Translations under genes and position numbers: made by a program
The notes under the pieces: model-generated
What the model saw: only the letters and a program-made list of their open reading frames with translations
Told to the model about the DNA's origin: nothing
The model's database searches: none
NCBI GenBank assembly: GCA_947631215.1
Contig: CANRKN010000002.1
Coordinates: 14,222-78,221 of the forward strand
Origin: an uncultured Oscillospiraceae bacterium
GTDB lineage: Bacteria; Bacillota_A; Clostridia; Oscillospirales; Oscillospiraceae
Direction of reading: 5' to 3'
DNA: 64,000 nucleotides
Part shown: piece after piece, positions 51,516 to 61,002 of the stretch
Numbering within the stretch: the stretch's first letter is position 1
How the letters are laid out: every line of letters starts with the position of its first letter

Positions 51516-51557
51516 ATGGCAAAGAGAACGGACAACATGGCAAAGAGAACGGACATC
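51516..51557 (+). repeat. 21-base tandem duplication across the carB start
   Basis: Two adjacent 21-base copies beginning ATGGCAAAGAGAACGG (51516-51536 and 51537-51557), differing at one base. They duplicate the start codon and the first seven codons. Confidence 0.9.
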
Positions 51558-54500
51558 AAAAAGGTGCTCATCATCGGCTCCGGCCCCATCGTGATAGGGC
51601 AGGCGGCGGAATTCGACTACGCCGGGACCCAGGCGTGCCTGGCCCTGAAGGAGGAGGGGTACGAGGTCATCCTCTGCAACTCCAACCCCGCCACCATCAT
51701 GACGGACACCGCCATCGCGGACAAGGTGTACATGGAGCCGCTGACGCTGGAATATGTGGCGAAGATATTGCGCTACGAGCGGCCCGACGCCATCATCCCC
51801 GGCATCGGCGGCCAGACGGGCCTGAATCTTGCCATGCAGCTGGAGAAAAAGGGCGTGCTCCGTGAGTGCCGGGTGGAGCTGCTGGGCACTCCCAGCCGCA
51901 GCATCGAGCGGGCGGAGGACCGGGAGCTCTTTAAGGAGATGTGCCAGTCCATCGGAGAGCCCGTCATCCCTTCCGAGATAACCTACTCCATCGACGAGGC
52001 CAAAAAGGCCGCAGCAGAGATAGGCTATCCCGTAGTCCTGCGGCCGGCATTCACCCTGGGCGGCACCGGCGGCGGCTTTGCCAATAATGAGGAAGAACTC
52101 GTCGAGATCGGCCTCAACGCCTTCAAGCTGTCCCCGGTGCACCAAGTGCTGGTGGAGAAGAGCGTGAAGGGCTACAAGGAGATAGAGTTCGAGGTCATGC
52201 GGGACTCCAACGACCACACCATCACCATCTGCGGCATGGAGAACGTGGACCCGGTGGGGGTGCATACCGGCGACTCCATCGTGGTGGCGCCCATCCTGTC
52301 CCTGAGCGACAAGGACCTCAAAATGCTCAACGACAGCGCCATCAAGATCATCCGGGAGCTGAAGATAGAGGGCGGCTGCAACGTCCAGTTCGCCCTGCAT
52401 CCCGAGACGAGCGAATATTACCTTATCGAGGTCAATCCCCGGGTGAGCCGGTCCTCGGCCCTGGCTTCCAAGGCCAGCGGCTACCCCATCGCCCGGGTCA
52501 CCGCCAAGATCGCCATGGGCATGGCCCTGGAGGATATCCCCGTGGCCGGCGGCACCGCCGCCATCGAGCCGAGCCTGGACTACATCGTGGCCAAGTTCCC
52601 CCGGTTCCCCTTCGATAAGTTCGCCGACGCCCCCAACACCCTGGGCACCCAGATGAAGGCTACCGGCGAGGTCATGGGCATCGGCTCCAATCTGGAGGAG
52701 TGTTTCCTCAAGTCTGTCCGCTCCCTGGAGACGGGCGTGTGCCACTTCCGCATGGCCAAGTTCGACGATAAGACGGATAATGAACTGCTGGAATACATCC
52801 AGGAGTTCCGGGACGACGGCATCTTTGCTGTGGCGGAGCTGCTGCGCCGGGGCGAGAGCGTAAAAAAGCTCCATAAGATCACCATGATCACGGAGCTCTT
52901 CCTGGAATCCATTAAGAAAATAGTGGACATGGAAAAGGCGTTGGCGGCCCACATCAACGACGTGGACGTACTGCGCCGGGCCAAGGTCATGGGCTTTTCC
53001 GATAAGTATATCGCGGGGCTGTGGAACCTCACCGAGGTGGAGGTATACGAAAAGCGCAAGGCCCGGGGCATCACGCCAGTGTTCCGCATGGTGGATACCC
53101 TGCATACGGGCAAATATATCGCCTATCTCTATTCCTCCTATTCCGGCGAGAACGACTCCCGGCTCACGGAGAAGAAAAAGATCGTGGTCCTGGGCGCCGG
53201 GCCCATCCGCATCGGCCAGGGCGTGGAGTTCGACTACTCCACCGTCCACGCCGTGCAGACCATCAAAAAGGCCGGGTATGAGGCCATTATCATCAACAAC
53301 AACCCCGAGACCGTCTCCACCGACTACACCACCGCGGACAAGCTCTACTTCGAGCCCCTGACGCCGGAGAACGCCATGGCCATCATTGATTTTGAGCAGC
53401 CGGAGGGGGTCATCGCCTCCCTGGGCGGCCAGACAGCCATCAACCTGGCCCAGCCTCTGATGGACAGGGGCGTGAACATCATCGGCACCGACTGCGCCGC
53501 CATCGAGCGGGCGGAGAATCGGGACAGCTTTGAGAAGATCCTCAAAGACCTCGCCATCCCCCAGCCCATGGGCCGGGCGGTGACGAAGATATCCGACGGC
53601 GTGAAAGCCGCGGCGGAGATAGGCTATCCCGTGCTTGTAAGGCCCAGCTTCGTGCTGGGGGGCCGGGCCATGCAGATCGTGGCGGACGAGGAGCAGTTAA
53701 GGCATTACCTCAAGACCGCCGTGGAGATCGACGCGGACAAGCCCGTGCTGGTGGACAAGTACATCCAGGGCAAGGAAGTGGAGGTTGACGCCATATGCGA
53801 CGGCCGGGACGTGTTCATCCCGGGCATCATGGAGCTTGTGGAGCGCACCGGCATCCACTCCGGCGACTCCATCAGCGTCTATCCCACCTTCTCCGTCTCC
53901 GACAAGGTGAAGGGCGTCATATTGCAGTACGCCAAGAAGCTGGGCCTGGGCATCGGCATCGTGGGGCTGTATAACATCCAGTTCATCGTGGACCGGTACG
54001 ACGACGTGTACGTCATCGAGGTGAACCCCAGGTCCAGCCGGACCGTGCCGTTCCTCTCCAAGGCCACGGGGTATTCTCTCGCTGATATCGCCACGGAGGT
54101 CATATTGGGCAAGGGCCTGAAGGAGCAGGGCATCTTTGACCTCTATCCCCAGGAGAAGGAGCGGTACTATGTGAAGGTGCCGGTGTTCTCCTTTAATAAA
54201 ATCAAGGGCATGGACGCGTATCTCTCCCCGGAGATGAAGTCCACCGGCGAGGCCATCGGCTACGATAACTCCCTGACCCGCGCCCTCTTCAAGGCCCTGC
54301 AGGCCGGAGGCATGCGGCTGCAGAATTACGGCACCGTGTTTGCCACCATCGCCCGGGGCGACCAGCCGGAGGCGCTGCCCCTTATCCGGCGGTTTTATAA
54401 CATGGGCTTCAACATCGAGGCCACGCCGGGCACGGCGGCCTTTTTGAAGGAAAACGGCATCCGCACCCATGTGCTGCACAAGATCAAGGACGGCAGCGAG

Positions 54501-54710
54501 GAGATACCCGACGCCATCCGGCAGGGGCACTTGGCCTACATCATCAACACCCGGGACATCGGCTCGGAAAAGGGCGTCAACGACGGTGTGCGCATCCGCC
54601 AGCTTGCCACGGAGAACAACGTGACCATCTTCACAAGCCTGGACACGGTGCGGGTGCTCTTAGACGTGCTGGAGGAGACCACCCTCACCATCTCCACCAT
54701 CGACGCATGA
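51516..54710 (+). CDS. carB: carbamoyl-phosphate synthase large subunit
   Basis: Makes carbamoyl phosphate from bicarbonate, ATP and ammonia delivered by the small subunit. The 1064-residue protein has both homologous halves: the first with IGSGPIVIGQAAEFDYAGTQ, the second from about 540 with LGAGPIRIGQGVEFDYSTVH, each an ATP-grasp unit; the C-terminal MGS-like allosteric domain follows. The start contains a 21-base tandem duplication, giving MAKRTDN-MAKRTDI; the ATG at 51516 follows GGAGG, the second (51537) is also usable. The carA partner is not in this operon or the window. Confidence 0.96.
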   Translation: MAKRTDNMAKRTDIKKVLIIGSGPIVIGQAAEFDYAGTQACLALKEEGYEVILCNSNPATIMTDTAIADKVYMEPLTLEYVAKILRYERPDAIIPGIGGQTGLNLAMQLEKKGVLRECRVELLGTPSRSIERAEDRELFKEMCQSIGEPVIPSEITYSIDEAKKAAAEIGYPVVLRPAFTLGGTGGGFANNEEELVEIGLNAFKLSPVHQVLVEKSVKGYKEIEFEVMRDSNDHTITICGMENVDPVGVHTGDSIVVAPILSLSDKDLKMLNDSAIKIIRELKIEGGCNVQFALHPETSEYYLIEVNPRVSRSSALASKASGYPIARVTAKIAMGMALEDIPVAGGTAAIEPSLDYIVAKFPRFPFDKFADAPNTLGTQMKATGEVMGIGSNLEECFLKSVRSLETGVCHFRMAKFDDKTDNELLEYIQEFRDDGIFAVAELLRRGESVKKLHKITMITELFLESIKKIVDMEKALAAHINDVDVLRRAKVMGFSDKYIAGLWNLTEVEVYEKRKARGITPVFRMVDTLHTGKYIAYLYSSYSGENDSRLTEKKKIVVLGAGPIRIGQGVEFDYSTVHAVQTIKKAGYEAIIINNNPETVSTDYTTADKLYFEPLTPENAMAIIDFEQPEGVIASLGGQTAINLAQPLMDRGVNIIGTDCAAIERAENRDSFEKILKDLAIPQPMGRAVTKISDGVKAAAEIGYPVLVRPSFVLGGRAMQIVADEEQLRHYLKTAVEIDADKPVLVDKYIQGKEVEVDAICDGRDVFIPGIMELVERTGIHSGDSISVYPTFSVSDKVKGVILQYAKKLGLGIGIVGLYNIQFIVDRYDDVYVIEVNPRSSRTVPFLSKATGYSLADIATEVILGKGLKEQGIFDLYPQEKERYYVKVPVFSFNKIKGMDAYLSPEMKSTGEAIGYDNSLTRALFKALQAGGMRLQNYGTVFATIARGDQPEALPLIRRFYNMGFNIEATPGTAAFLKENGIRTHVLHKIKDGSEEIPDAIRQGHLAYIINTRDIGSEKGVNDGVRIRQLATENNVTIFTSLDTVRVLLDVLEETTLTISTIDA

Positions 54711-55435
54711 AAAAGGCGCTGTTCACCATCGAGGAAAACCGGCGCCTCACGCCCACCGTGTGGCGCATGACGCTTCGCGGCCCGGCAGAGGCCGTCACCG
54801 CGCCGGGGCAGTTCGTGGATATCGCCCTGCCGGGGCGGTTCCTGCGCCGGCCCATCTCCGTGTGCGACGCGGTGGGTGATACCCTGACGCTCCTCTATAA
54901 AGTCGTGGGCGGGGGCACGGAGCAGATGGCCGCTATGGCCCCGGGCCAGACGCTGGACATCCTGGCGGGGCTGGGGAATGGCTTCGACACGTCCACAGCG
55001 GGGGAGAGCCCTCTTCTCATCGGCGGGGGCATCGGCGCGGCGCCTCTCTATATGCTCGCCAAAGGACTCTTGGCTGAGGGGAAGAAGGTCCGGGCGGTCC
55101 TGGGCTTCAACGGCGCCGATGAGGTGTTCTATGTGGACGAGTTCAAAGCCTTGGGCTGCGATGTGACCGTGGCAACAGCGGACGGCAGCCTGGGCGTCAG
55201 GGGCTTCGTCACCGACGCCCTGCCGGAGGAATATTCCTACTACTACGCCTGTGGGCCGGAGCCCATGCTCCGGGCGGTGTGGGGAAAAGCGGCGGGCTCG
55301 GGGCAATTGAGCTTCGAGGAGCGGATGGGATGCGGCTTTGGCGCCTGCATGGGCTGCACCCGCGAGACTCTGAACGGCCCCAAGCGGGTGTGCAAAGATG
55401 GCCCCGTGTTCCGGAAGGAGGAGATCGTGTGGTGA
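54707..55435 (+). CDS. pyrK: dihydroorotate dehydrogenase electron transfer subunit
   Basis: The FAD and [2Fe-2S] subunit that links PyrD (type 1B) to NAD+. The 242-residue protein has an FAD-binding RRPISVCDA, an NAD-binding LLIGGGIGAAPLYMLAKGLL and the C-terminal iron-sulphur cluster with CGFGACMGC and a fourth Cys in KRVCKDGPVF. It overlaps carB by 4 bases and pyrD by 7, so PyrK and PyrD are translated together. Confidence 0.95.
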   Translation: MKKALFTIEENRRLTPTVWRMTLRGPAEAVTAPGQFVDIALPGRFLRRPISVCDAVGDTLTLLYKVVGGGTEQMAAMAPGQTLDILAGLGNGFDTSTAGESPLLIGGGIGAAPLYMLAKGLLAEGKKVRAVLGFNGADEVFYVDEFKALGCDVTVATADGSLGVRGFVTDALPEEYSYYYACGPEPMLRAVWGKAAGSGQLSFEERMGCGFGACMGCTRETLNGPKRVCKDGPVFRKEEIVW

Positions 55436-56343
55436 ATACTGCTGTGACCCTCTGCGGGATAGAGCTTACAAACCCCGTCATTCCCGCCTCCGGCACCTTC
55501 GGCTACGGCTATGAGTTCGCCGAGCACTACGACATCAACTGTCTGGGGACCTTCTCCTTCAAGGGCACGACCCGTGAGCCCCGCTTCGGCAACCCCACGC
55601 CCCGCGTCGCGGAGAGCGCTTCCGGCATGGTCAACGCCGTGGGCCTGCAGAACCCTGGCGTGGACAAGGTGATATCTGAGGAACTGCCCAGGCTCAAAGA
55701 GGTATTCCACAAGCCGGTGATGGCCAACGTCAGTGGCTTTTCGGTGGAGGACTACGCCTATACCTGTGAGCGGCTGGACGCCGAGCCCCAGGTGGGCTGG
55801 CTGGAGGTCAACATCAGCTGCCCCAACGTCCACGGCGGCGGCATGAGCTTCGGCACGGACCCGAGTGCCGCGGCGGAGGTGGTCCGGGCGGTGAAGGCGG
55901 TGACCACGAAACCGGTCATCATGAAGCTTACCCCCAATGTGACGGACATCACGGCCATCGCAAGAGCCTGCGAGGACGCCGGGGCTGACGGGTTGAGCCT
56001 CATCAACACCCTCCAGGCCATGCGGATAGATTTGAAAACCAAAAGGCCCGTCCTGGCCAACGTTACCGGCGGCCTGTCCGGGCCGGCGGTGTTCCCTGTG
56101 GCCCTGCGGATGGTGTACCAGGTCTATGAGGCGGTGTCTATCCCCATCGTGGGGGTGGGCGGCGTGGGCTCGGCGGAGGACGTCATAGAGATGATGCTGG
56201 CCGGGGCCGCGGCTGTGGAGGTGGGCGCGGCCAACCTTGTGGACCCCTGCGCCTCGCGGGATATCGTGGAGGCCCTGCCGGGGGTCATGGAGAGGTACGG
56301 GATAGAAAATTTGAAGGATATCATAGGAGGTGCCCATGGGTAA
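55429..56343 (+). CDS. pyrD: dihydroorotate dehydrogenase, catalytic subunit (type 1B)
   Basis: Oxidises dihydroorotate to orotate with FMN. The 304-residue protein shows NPVIPASGTFGYGYEF at the FMN site and the active-site cysteine in VNISCPNVHGGG, with later NTLQAMRIDLKTKRP. Type 1B is confirmed by the adjacent pyrK. The start is GTG at 55429 (seven bases after AAGGAGG); GTG 55432 is also possible. It ends inside the pyrF start. Confidence 0.95.
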   Translation: MVNTAVTLCGIELTNPVIPASGTFGYGYEFAEHYDINCLGTFSFKGTTREPRFGNPTPRVAESASGMVNAVGLQNPGVDKVISEELPRLKEVFHKPVMANVSGFSVEDYAYTCERLDAEPQVGWLEVNISCPNVHGGGMSFGTDPSAAAEVVRAVKAVTTKPVIMKLTPNVTDITAIARACEDAGADGLSLINTLQAMRIDLKTKRPVLANVTGGLSGPAVFPVALRMVYQVYEAVSIPIVGVGGVGSAEDVIEMMLAGAAAVEVGAANLVDPCASRDIVEALPGVMERYGIENLKDIIGGAHG

Positions 56344-57034
56344 GGACGTGATCGTGGCCTGCGACTTTTCCAGCGCTCAGGCCGTATACGAGTTTTTGGA
56401 TAAGTTCACCGGGCGCAAGCCCTTCGTGAAGATCGGCATGGAGCTGTTCTACGCCGAGGGGCCGGACGTCGTCCGGCAGATCAAGGCCCGTGGCCATAAG
56501 ATATTCCTGGACCTGAAGCTGCACGACATCCCCAACACGGTGAAAAAGGCCATGGCGGTGCTGTCCGGGCTGGACGTGGACATCGTGAACCTGCACGCCG
56601 CGGGCACGTCCGCCATGATGGAGGCGGCCCTGGAGGGGCTCACCCGCCCCGACGGGACGAGGCCGCTGCTCATTGCCGTCACCCAGCTCACCAGCACCGA
56701 CCAGCAGAGCATGGAGCGGGATCTGCTCATCCATGAGCCTATGGCGGACGTGGTCATGCACTACGCCGAGACGGCGAAGCGTGCCGGCTTGGATGGGGTG
56801 GTGTGCTCGCCTATGGAGGCCAAGGCCGTCCATGACCGGTGCGGGCAGGACTTTCTCACCGTCACCCCCGGCGTGCGCTTTGCCGACGGCGATAAAGGGG
56901 ACCAGAAACGGGTCATGACCCCTGCGGAGGCAAAGAAGATAGGCTCCGACTATATCGTGGTGGGCCGGCCCATCACCGCTGCGGCGGACCCGGCAGCGGC
57001 CTATGTGCGGTGCCTGGCGGAATTTGTTGACTGA
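56336..57034 (+). CDS. pyrF: orotidine 5'-phosphate decarboxylase
   Basis: Decarboxylates OMP to UMP, the last step of the pathway. The 232-residue protein is of the PyrF family 1 type with the catalytic DLKLHDIPNTV motif (Asp-x-Lys-x-x-Asp) and VTPGVR followed by VVGRPITAAADP near the end. The ATG at 56336 is preceded by ATAGGAGG; it overlaps the pyrD stop by 8 bases. Next comes pyrE. Confidence 0.95.
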   Translation: MGKDVIVACDFSSAQAVYEFLDKFTGRKPFVKIGMELFYAEGPDVVRQIKARGHKIFLDLKLHDIPNTVKKAMAVLSGLDVDIVNLHAAGTSAMMEAALEGLTRPDGTRPLLIAVTQLTSTDQQSMERDLLIHEPMADVVMHYAETAKRAGLDGVVCSPMEAKAVHDRCGQDFLTVTPGVRFADGDKGDQKRVMTPAEAKKIGSDYIVVGRPITAAADPAAAYVRCLAEFVD

Positions 57035-57045
57035 GGTAAGGGAAA

Positions 57046-57690
57046 ATGGATAGAAAAACACTTATCGCGAAGGACCTTTTGAAGATCAAGGCGGTGTTCT
57101 TCCGCCCGGAGGAGCCCTTTACCTGGGCCAGCGGCATCAAGAGCCCCGTCTACTGCGACAACCGCCTGACCCTGACGGCGCCCGAGGTGCGCACGGACGT
57201 GGAGGAAGGGCTCGCGGCCCTTATCAGGGAAAAATACCCCGACGTCGAAGTGCTCATGGGCACCTCCACCGCCGGTATCGCCCACGCGGCCATCACCGGC
57301 CACATTCTGGGCTTGCCCATGGGGTATGTCCGCTCCGGGGCCAAGGACCACGGGCGGAAGAACCAGATCGAGGGAAAGCTGGAGCCGGGCCAGAAGGTGG
57401 TGGTGGTGGAGGACCTCATCTCCACCGGCGGCAGCGTGCTGGAGGTGGTGGACGTGCTGCGCCAGGCGGGCGCGGAGGTGCTGGGCATTGTATCCATCTT
57501 CACCTACGGCATGCAGAAGGGGCTGGACAGGCTCGCCGCGGCGAATGTGGAGAACACCTCCCTCACGGACTTTGACGCCATCGCCCAGGTGGCGGCGGAG
57601 GAGGGTTATATAAAGCCCGAGGACGTGGCAAGGCTCATCAAATTCCGGAACGACCCCTCCGACGAGAGCTGGATGGAGGCGGCCAAATGA
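57046..57690 (+). CDS. pyrE: orotate phosphoribosyltransferase
   Basis: Joins orotate to PRPP to make OMP. The 214-residue protein has the PRPP loop [16 protein letters not shown] and, upstream, the flexible catalytic loop with [15 protein letters not shown]. It lies 11 bases after pyrF and overlaps pyrB by 4 bases, so orotate conversion and aspartate transcarbamylation genes share one message. Confidence 0.96.
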   Translation: MDRKTLIAKDLLKIKAVFFRPEEPFTWASGIKSPVYCDNRLTLTAPEVRTDVEEGLAALIREKYPDVEVLMGTSTAGIAHAAITGHILGLPMGYVRSGAKDHGRKNQIEGKLEPGQKVVVVEDLISTGGSVLEVVDVLRQAGAEVLGIVSIFTYGMQKGLDRLAAANVENTSLTDFDAIAQVAAEEGYIKPEDVARLIKFRNDPSDESWMEAAK

Positions 57691-58763
57691 GGAGCGTCAT
57701 CGACATCCTTGACCTGTCCGTCCAGGAGCTGGACGAGATGATCGCCACGGCCCTGGACATCATTGACCACCCCGCCAAATACGCCCATGCCTGCGAGGGG
57801 AAGAAGCTGGCCACGCTGTTTTTTGAGCCCTCCACCCGGACACGGCTCAGCTTTACGGCGGCCATGTACGAGCTGGGCGGCTATGTGCTGGGCTTTTCCG
57901 AGGCGGCCAGTTCCTCGGCCTCCAAGGGCGAGAGCGTGGCGGACACGGCCAAGATCGTGAGCTGCTACGCCGACATCATCGCCATGCGCCATCCCCGGGA
58001 GGGGGCGGCGCTGGTGGCGGCGAGAAACGCCTCCATCCCCGTCATCAACGGCGGCGACGGGGGACACTGTCATCCCACCCAGACCCTGGCGGACCTTCTC
58101 ACCATCCGCCGGGAGCTGGGCAGGCTCGACCACCTCACCATTGGTCTCTGCGGCGACCTCAAATACGGCCGCACGGTCCACTCCCTCATCAACGCCATGT
58201 GCCGGTATGAGGGCGCCCGGTTCGTGCTCATCTCCCCGGAGGAGCTGCGCCTGCCGGAGTACATGGAAAAGGACGTGCTGAAGGCCCAGGGCGTACCCTA
58301 TGAAAGCACAACAGACCTGGACGGGGCCATCCCGGAGCTGGACATCCTCTACATGACCCGCATCCAGCGGGAGCGGTTCGACGACCCGGACCAGTACGAG
58401 CGGCTAAAGGACAGCTATGTGCTCACGCCCGAAAAGATGAAGGCGGCCAAAGAGCACATGGCGGTGCTGCACCCGCTGCCCCGGGTGAATGAGATCAGCG
58501 TGGCGGTGGACGATGACCCGAGAGCTGCCTATTTCCGTCAGGCCCTGAACGGGAAGTATATGCGTATGGCGCTCATTTTGAAGCTCCTGGACGAGGCGAA
58601 AAAGCCCGCGCCCCCGGCGCCGAAGGAGCAGTATACGGACCGGTTCCGCTGCCGGAACCCCAAGTGTATCACCTGCGTGGAGCAGGAGCTTTCCCAGCAG
58701 TTCCGGCTCACAAGCGAGGGCATATATCGGTGCGTCTACTGCGAGACCGCCGCAGAGAATTAA
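57687..58763 (+). CDS. pyrB: aspartate carbamoyltransferase with C-terminal PyrI-like zinc domain
   Basis: Joins carbamoyl phosphate to aspartate. The catalytic part has [12 protein letters not shown] (carbamoyl-phosphate site) and [11 protein letters not shown]. It is 358 residues, about 45 longer than a plain PyrB. The extra C-terminus contains CRNPKC and CVYC with 22 residues between, the same four-cysteine spacing as the zinc domain of the regulatory chain PyrI (CxxxxC, CxxC). The nucleotide-binding domain of PyrI is absent, so the domain may stabilise subunit contacts without CTP/ATP control. It is last in the operon. Confidence 0.93.
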   Translation: MRSVIDILDLSVQELDEMIATALDIIDHPAKYAHACEGKKLATLFFEPSTRTRLSFTAAMYELGGYVLGFSEAASSSASKGESVADTAKIVSCYADIIAMRHPREGAALVAARNASIPVINGGDGGHCHPTQTLADLLTIRRELGRLDHLTIGLCGDLKYGRTVHSLINAMCRYEGARFVLISPEELRLPEYMEKDVLKAQGVPYESTTDLDGAIPELDILYMTRIQRERFDDPDQYERLKDSYVLTPEKMKAAKEHMAVLHPLPRVNEISVAVDDDPRAAYFRQALNGKYMRMALILKLLDEAKKPAPPAPKEQYTDRFRCRNPKCITCVEQELSQQFRLTSEGIYRCVYCETAAEN

Positions 58764-58773
58764 TTCTCCGGAT

Positions 58774-58813
58774 AACAAAAAACTGCCATCTATGTGGATG
58801 GCAGTTTTTTGTT
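58774..58813. terminator. bidirectional terminator between pyrB and the dehydrogenase gene
   Basis: A perfect 17-bp stem (58774-58790 with 58797-58813), loop TATGTG, A run on the left arm and T run on the right arm. Confidence 0.95.
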
Positions 58814-58821
58814 AATAAATA

Positions 58822-59790
58822 TCAGTATCCCCGGGAGCGGTCCACGGTGTGGGCCAGGGGGCGGCCGGCCATGTAGTTTTCCAGGTCCTCGCAGAACTGG
58901 TCCACGTTCCGGTCGCAGGTGTAGGGCAGGGTCATGTTCCCCGCCACGTGGGGGGTCAGGACCAGGTTCTTCGCTGTCCACAGGGGATGGTCAGGGGGCA
59001 GGGGCTCCGGGTCAACCACGTCCAGCGCCGCGCCGGCGATCTTCCCGGCGTTCAGGGCGGCGGCGAGAGCCTCCTGGTCAATGGCGGTGCCCCGGCCCAC
59101 ATTGATGACGAGAGCGCGCTCGTTCAAAAGGGCGACGCGCTTAGCGTCCAATATCTTCTGGGTCTCGTCCGTGCCGGGCAGGGCCATGACCAGTATCTCC
59201 ACCTCCGGCAGCAGCTCATCCAGCTTATCCACCGGATATACCTCGTCGAAGCCCTCCACGGGCCTGCCGCTGCGGCTGATTCCGGTGATCTTCGCCGCGC
59301 CCAAGGCCCGGAAGCTGTGGGCGATGCAGCGGCCGATCTGGCCGGTGCCCAGCATGGTGAGATGACAGTCCCTGATGGAGCGGATGGGGAGCACGCCCTG
59401 CCATTTATGATCGTCCATCCACACCTTATACTCCGGCATGCGCCTGAGGAGCATCAGCGTCACCATCACCGTGTGCTCGGAGATGGTAAGGCCGTAGACG
59501 TTGGAGTTGGTGAGCTGGCAGTCCGGCCCGGGGAAGAGGGTGGGGTCCTTGCAATAGAGGTCCACGCCCGCGAAGCTGCAGCAGTACCACTTCAGCTTCT
59601 TGCACTGCTTTAAGAGCTTGGGGGTGCAGCTATAGAGGATCTCGGCGCTGGCGCCCACCTTCGCGGCCTCGTCCATCTGGGCCATGGTGAAGAAGTGGGG
59701 TGTGAAGCCGCCCTTTTCCGCTGTGGCGCGTATCTGCGCCTTATGGGCGTCGGTCAGAAAATCCAGGCATACGCATATATCCCGTGACAT
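58822..59790 (-). CDS. D-isomer-specific 2-hydroxyacid dehydrogenase
   Basis: A 322-residue NAD-dependent dehydrogenase of the phosphoglycerate/2-hydroxyacid family. The nucleotide-binding LGTGQIGRCIAHSFRALG is in the middle. Catalytic residues sit in NVGRGTAIDQEAL (Arg), ALDVVDPEPLP (Glu) and HVAGN (His). The start at 59790 (MSRDIC) has AGAAAGGATGG before it and replaces a start seven codons upstream. It lies downstream of the pectinesterase on the minus strand, which suggests a place in uronate or sugar-acid metabolism; the substrate is not known. Confidence 0.85.
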   Translation of the reverse strand: MSRDICVCLDFLTDAHKAQIRATAEKGGFTPHFFTMAQMDEAAKVGASAEILYSCTPKLLKQCKKLKWYCCSFAGVDLYCKDPTLFPGPDCQLTNSNVYGLTISEHTVMVTLMLLRRMPEYKVWMDDHKWQGVLPIRSIRDCHLTMLGTGQIGRCIAHSFRALGAAKITGISRSGRPVEGFDEVYPVDKLDELLPEVEILVMALPGTDETQKILDAKRVALLNERALVINVGRGTAIDQEALAAALNAGKIAGAALDVVDPEPLPPDHPLWTAKNLVLTPHVAGNMTLPYTCDRNVDQFCEDLENYMAGRPLAHTVDRSRGY

Positions 59791-59858
59791 GGAAATACCA
59801 TCCTTTCTCATTCATATACCCCCATTGTAATCGCGGCGGGAGGAAAAAGCAAGAGCAA

Positions 59859-59881
59859 GGGACCGGCGGTGAGCCGGCCCC
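59859..59881 (-). terminator. hairpin between the pectinesterase and dehydrogenase genes
   Basis: Read on the minus strand, GGGGCCGGC (59873-59881) pairs with GCCGGTCCC (59859-59867), one G-U pair, loop of 5. A pyrimidine-rich stretch follows after some bases. Confidence 0.55.
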
Positions 59882-59887
59882 TGTTCG

Positions 59888-60745
59888 TTACATTGTTTTT
59901 GCCCAAGGCACGCGGCCGGGGGAGAGGGGTATCTCGTAAAACCGGGCGGTCTTGTCCCTATCCGTGTCGTTCCACTTGTCGAAGCCCAGGGGGGCGATGT
60001 GGGGTCCGTAGGTGCAGGCATCGAACACGCACAGCCCATAGTCCCGCCAGGGACGGGCCAGCCATATGCTGCCCTCCGTCACGCCGGGGGCGGCGGTGAA
60101 GCGGCAGGCATGGAAGGTGAAGCCCTCGGTCTGCTCCAAGGCGTGGGCCGGCGCGGCGGCATAGCCGATGTTCCGGGCGTCCAATAGGGAACGTATCTCG
60201 CAGGCATCAAACTGCGCCTTCCCGCAGCCGAAGATGAAGTCCACCGTGCCCTCTATGAGGCAGTGGGTGAAGCGCTGGGCGCAGGGCTTGTCCCGGCGGA
60301 GCATGTCCGGCAGAAAGCCCTCGTAGCGCTCTATGAGGTCGGCGGGGAGGGGGCCCAGAAACAGCGTGTCCTGGGTGGAGGTGAGGCGGCAGCGCGCCAT
60401 GGTGAAGTTATCGCCATAGACCGTGAGGGCCACCTCCTGGCCCTTCGTCTCCGGGTGCTGTGCGTCGTTGACGATGGATAGGTCCCGCATGGTTACGCCG
60501 TCGGCGCATACGGCCAGGGTCCAGGTGCGGAAGGTGTTGTATTCTTTTCCAGTTTTGTCCAGCTTTTTGGCGTAGTCGTCCCAGACGATGCGGGTGCTGT
60601 CCGCGCCCTGGCCCACGACGGTGAGGCCGGGGACGGATATGGACGATTTCGCACGGTATTCGCCCGCCGCCAGGCGGACCGTGTCCCCGGGAGAGGCGCT
60701 GGCAAAGGCCTTTTGCAGGTCGTCACCGGGTTTTAAGTCTATCAC
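59888..60745 (-). CDS. pectinesterase (carbohydrate esterase family 8)
   Basis: Removes methyl groups from pectin. The 285-residue protein is a right-handed parallel beta-helix with the CE8 motifs QDTLFLG, GTVDFIFGCG (catalytic Asp) and LARPWRDYG. There is no signal peptide: the chain starts MIDLKPGDDLQKA, so it would act in the cytoplasm on imported methylated oligogalacturonides, as proposed for other gut Firmicutes. It is divergent from a carbohydrate ABC transporter operon, its likely partner. Confidence 0.88.
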   Translation of the reverse strand: MIDLKPGDDLQKAFASASPGDTVRLAAGEYRAKSSISVPGLTVVGQGADSTRIVWDDYAKKLDKTGKEYNTFRTWTLAVCADGVTMRDLSIVNDAQHPETKGQEVALTVYGDNFTMARCRLTSTQDTLFLGPLPADLIERYEGFLPDMLRRDKPCAQRFTHCLIEGTVDFIFGCGKAQFDACEIRSLLDARNIGYAAAPAHALEQTEGFTFHACRFTAAPGVTEGSIWLARPWRDYGLCVFDACTYGPHIAPLGFDKWNDTDRDKTARFYEIPLSPGRVPWAKTM

Positions 60746-60888
60746 GGCAGTTCACCCTTTCCTGATAGGTTTGGTCATTTACTGTGCATTATATACGATT
60801 TGGAACCGGATGGCTATAACAGTTTTCACAAAAATTTCCTCAGGGCAATTTTGTCCATAAAGAAAAATATTTTATCCATATACATCGA

Positions 60889-60916
60889 TTGGGCAATAAT
60901 GTATAATTGCTATAAA
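60889..60916 (+). promoter_or_regulatory. promoter candidate of the carbohydrate transporter operon
   Basis: -35 TTGGGC (60889-60894), 16-base spacer, -10 TATAAA (60911-60916) in the A/T-rich gap 60746-61002. A further TATAAT is at 60902-60907. On the minus strand TATAAT (60788-60793) could serve the pectinesterase gene. Nothing else is recognised in this gap. Confidence 0.5.
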
Positions 60917-61002
60917 TTATTGGGTAAATGGCGGACTATACCTGTCATTTCACACAAAAACTCCCCACTGTTTTCGTACAGTATGCGGAGAGCGAGGTCA
61001 CT

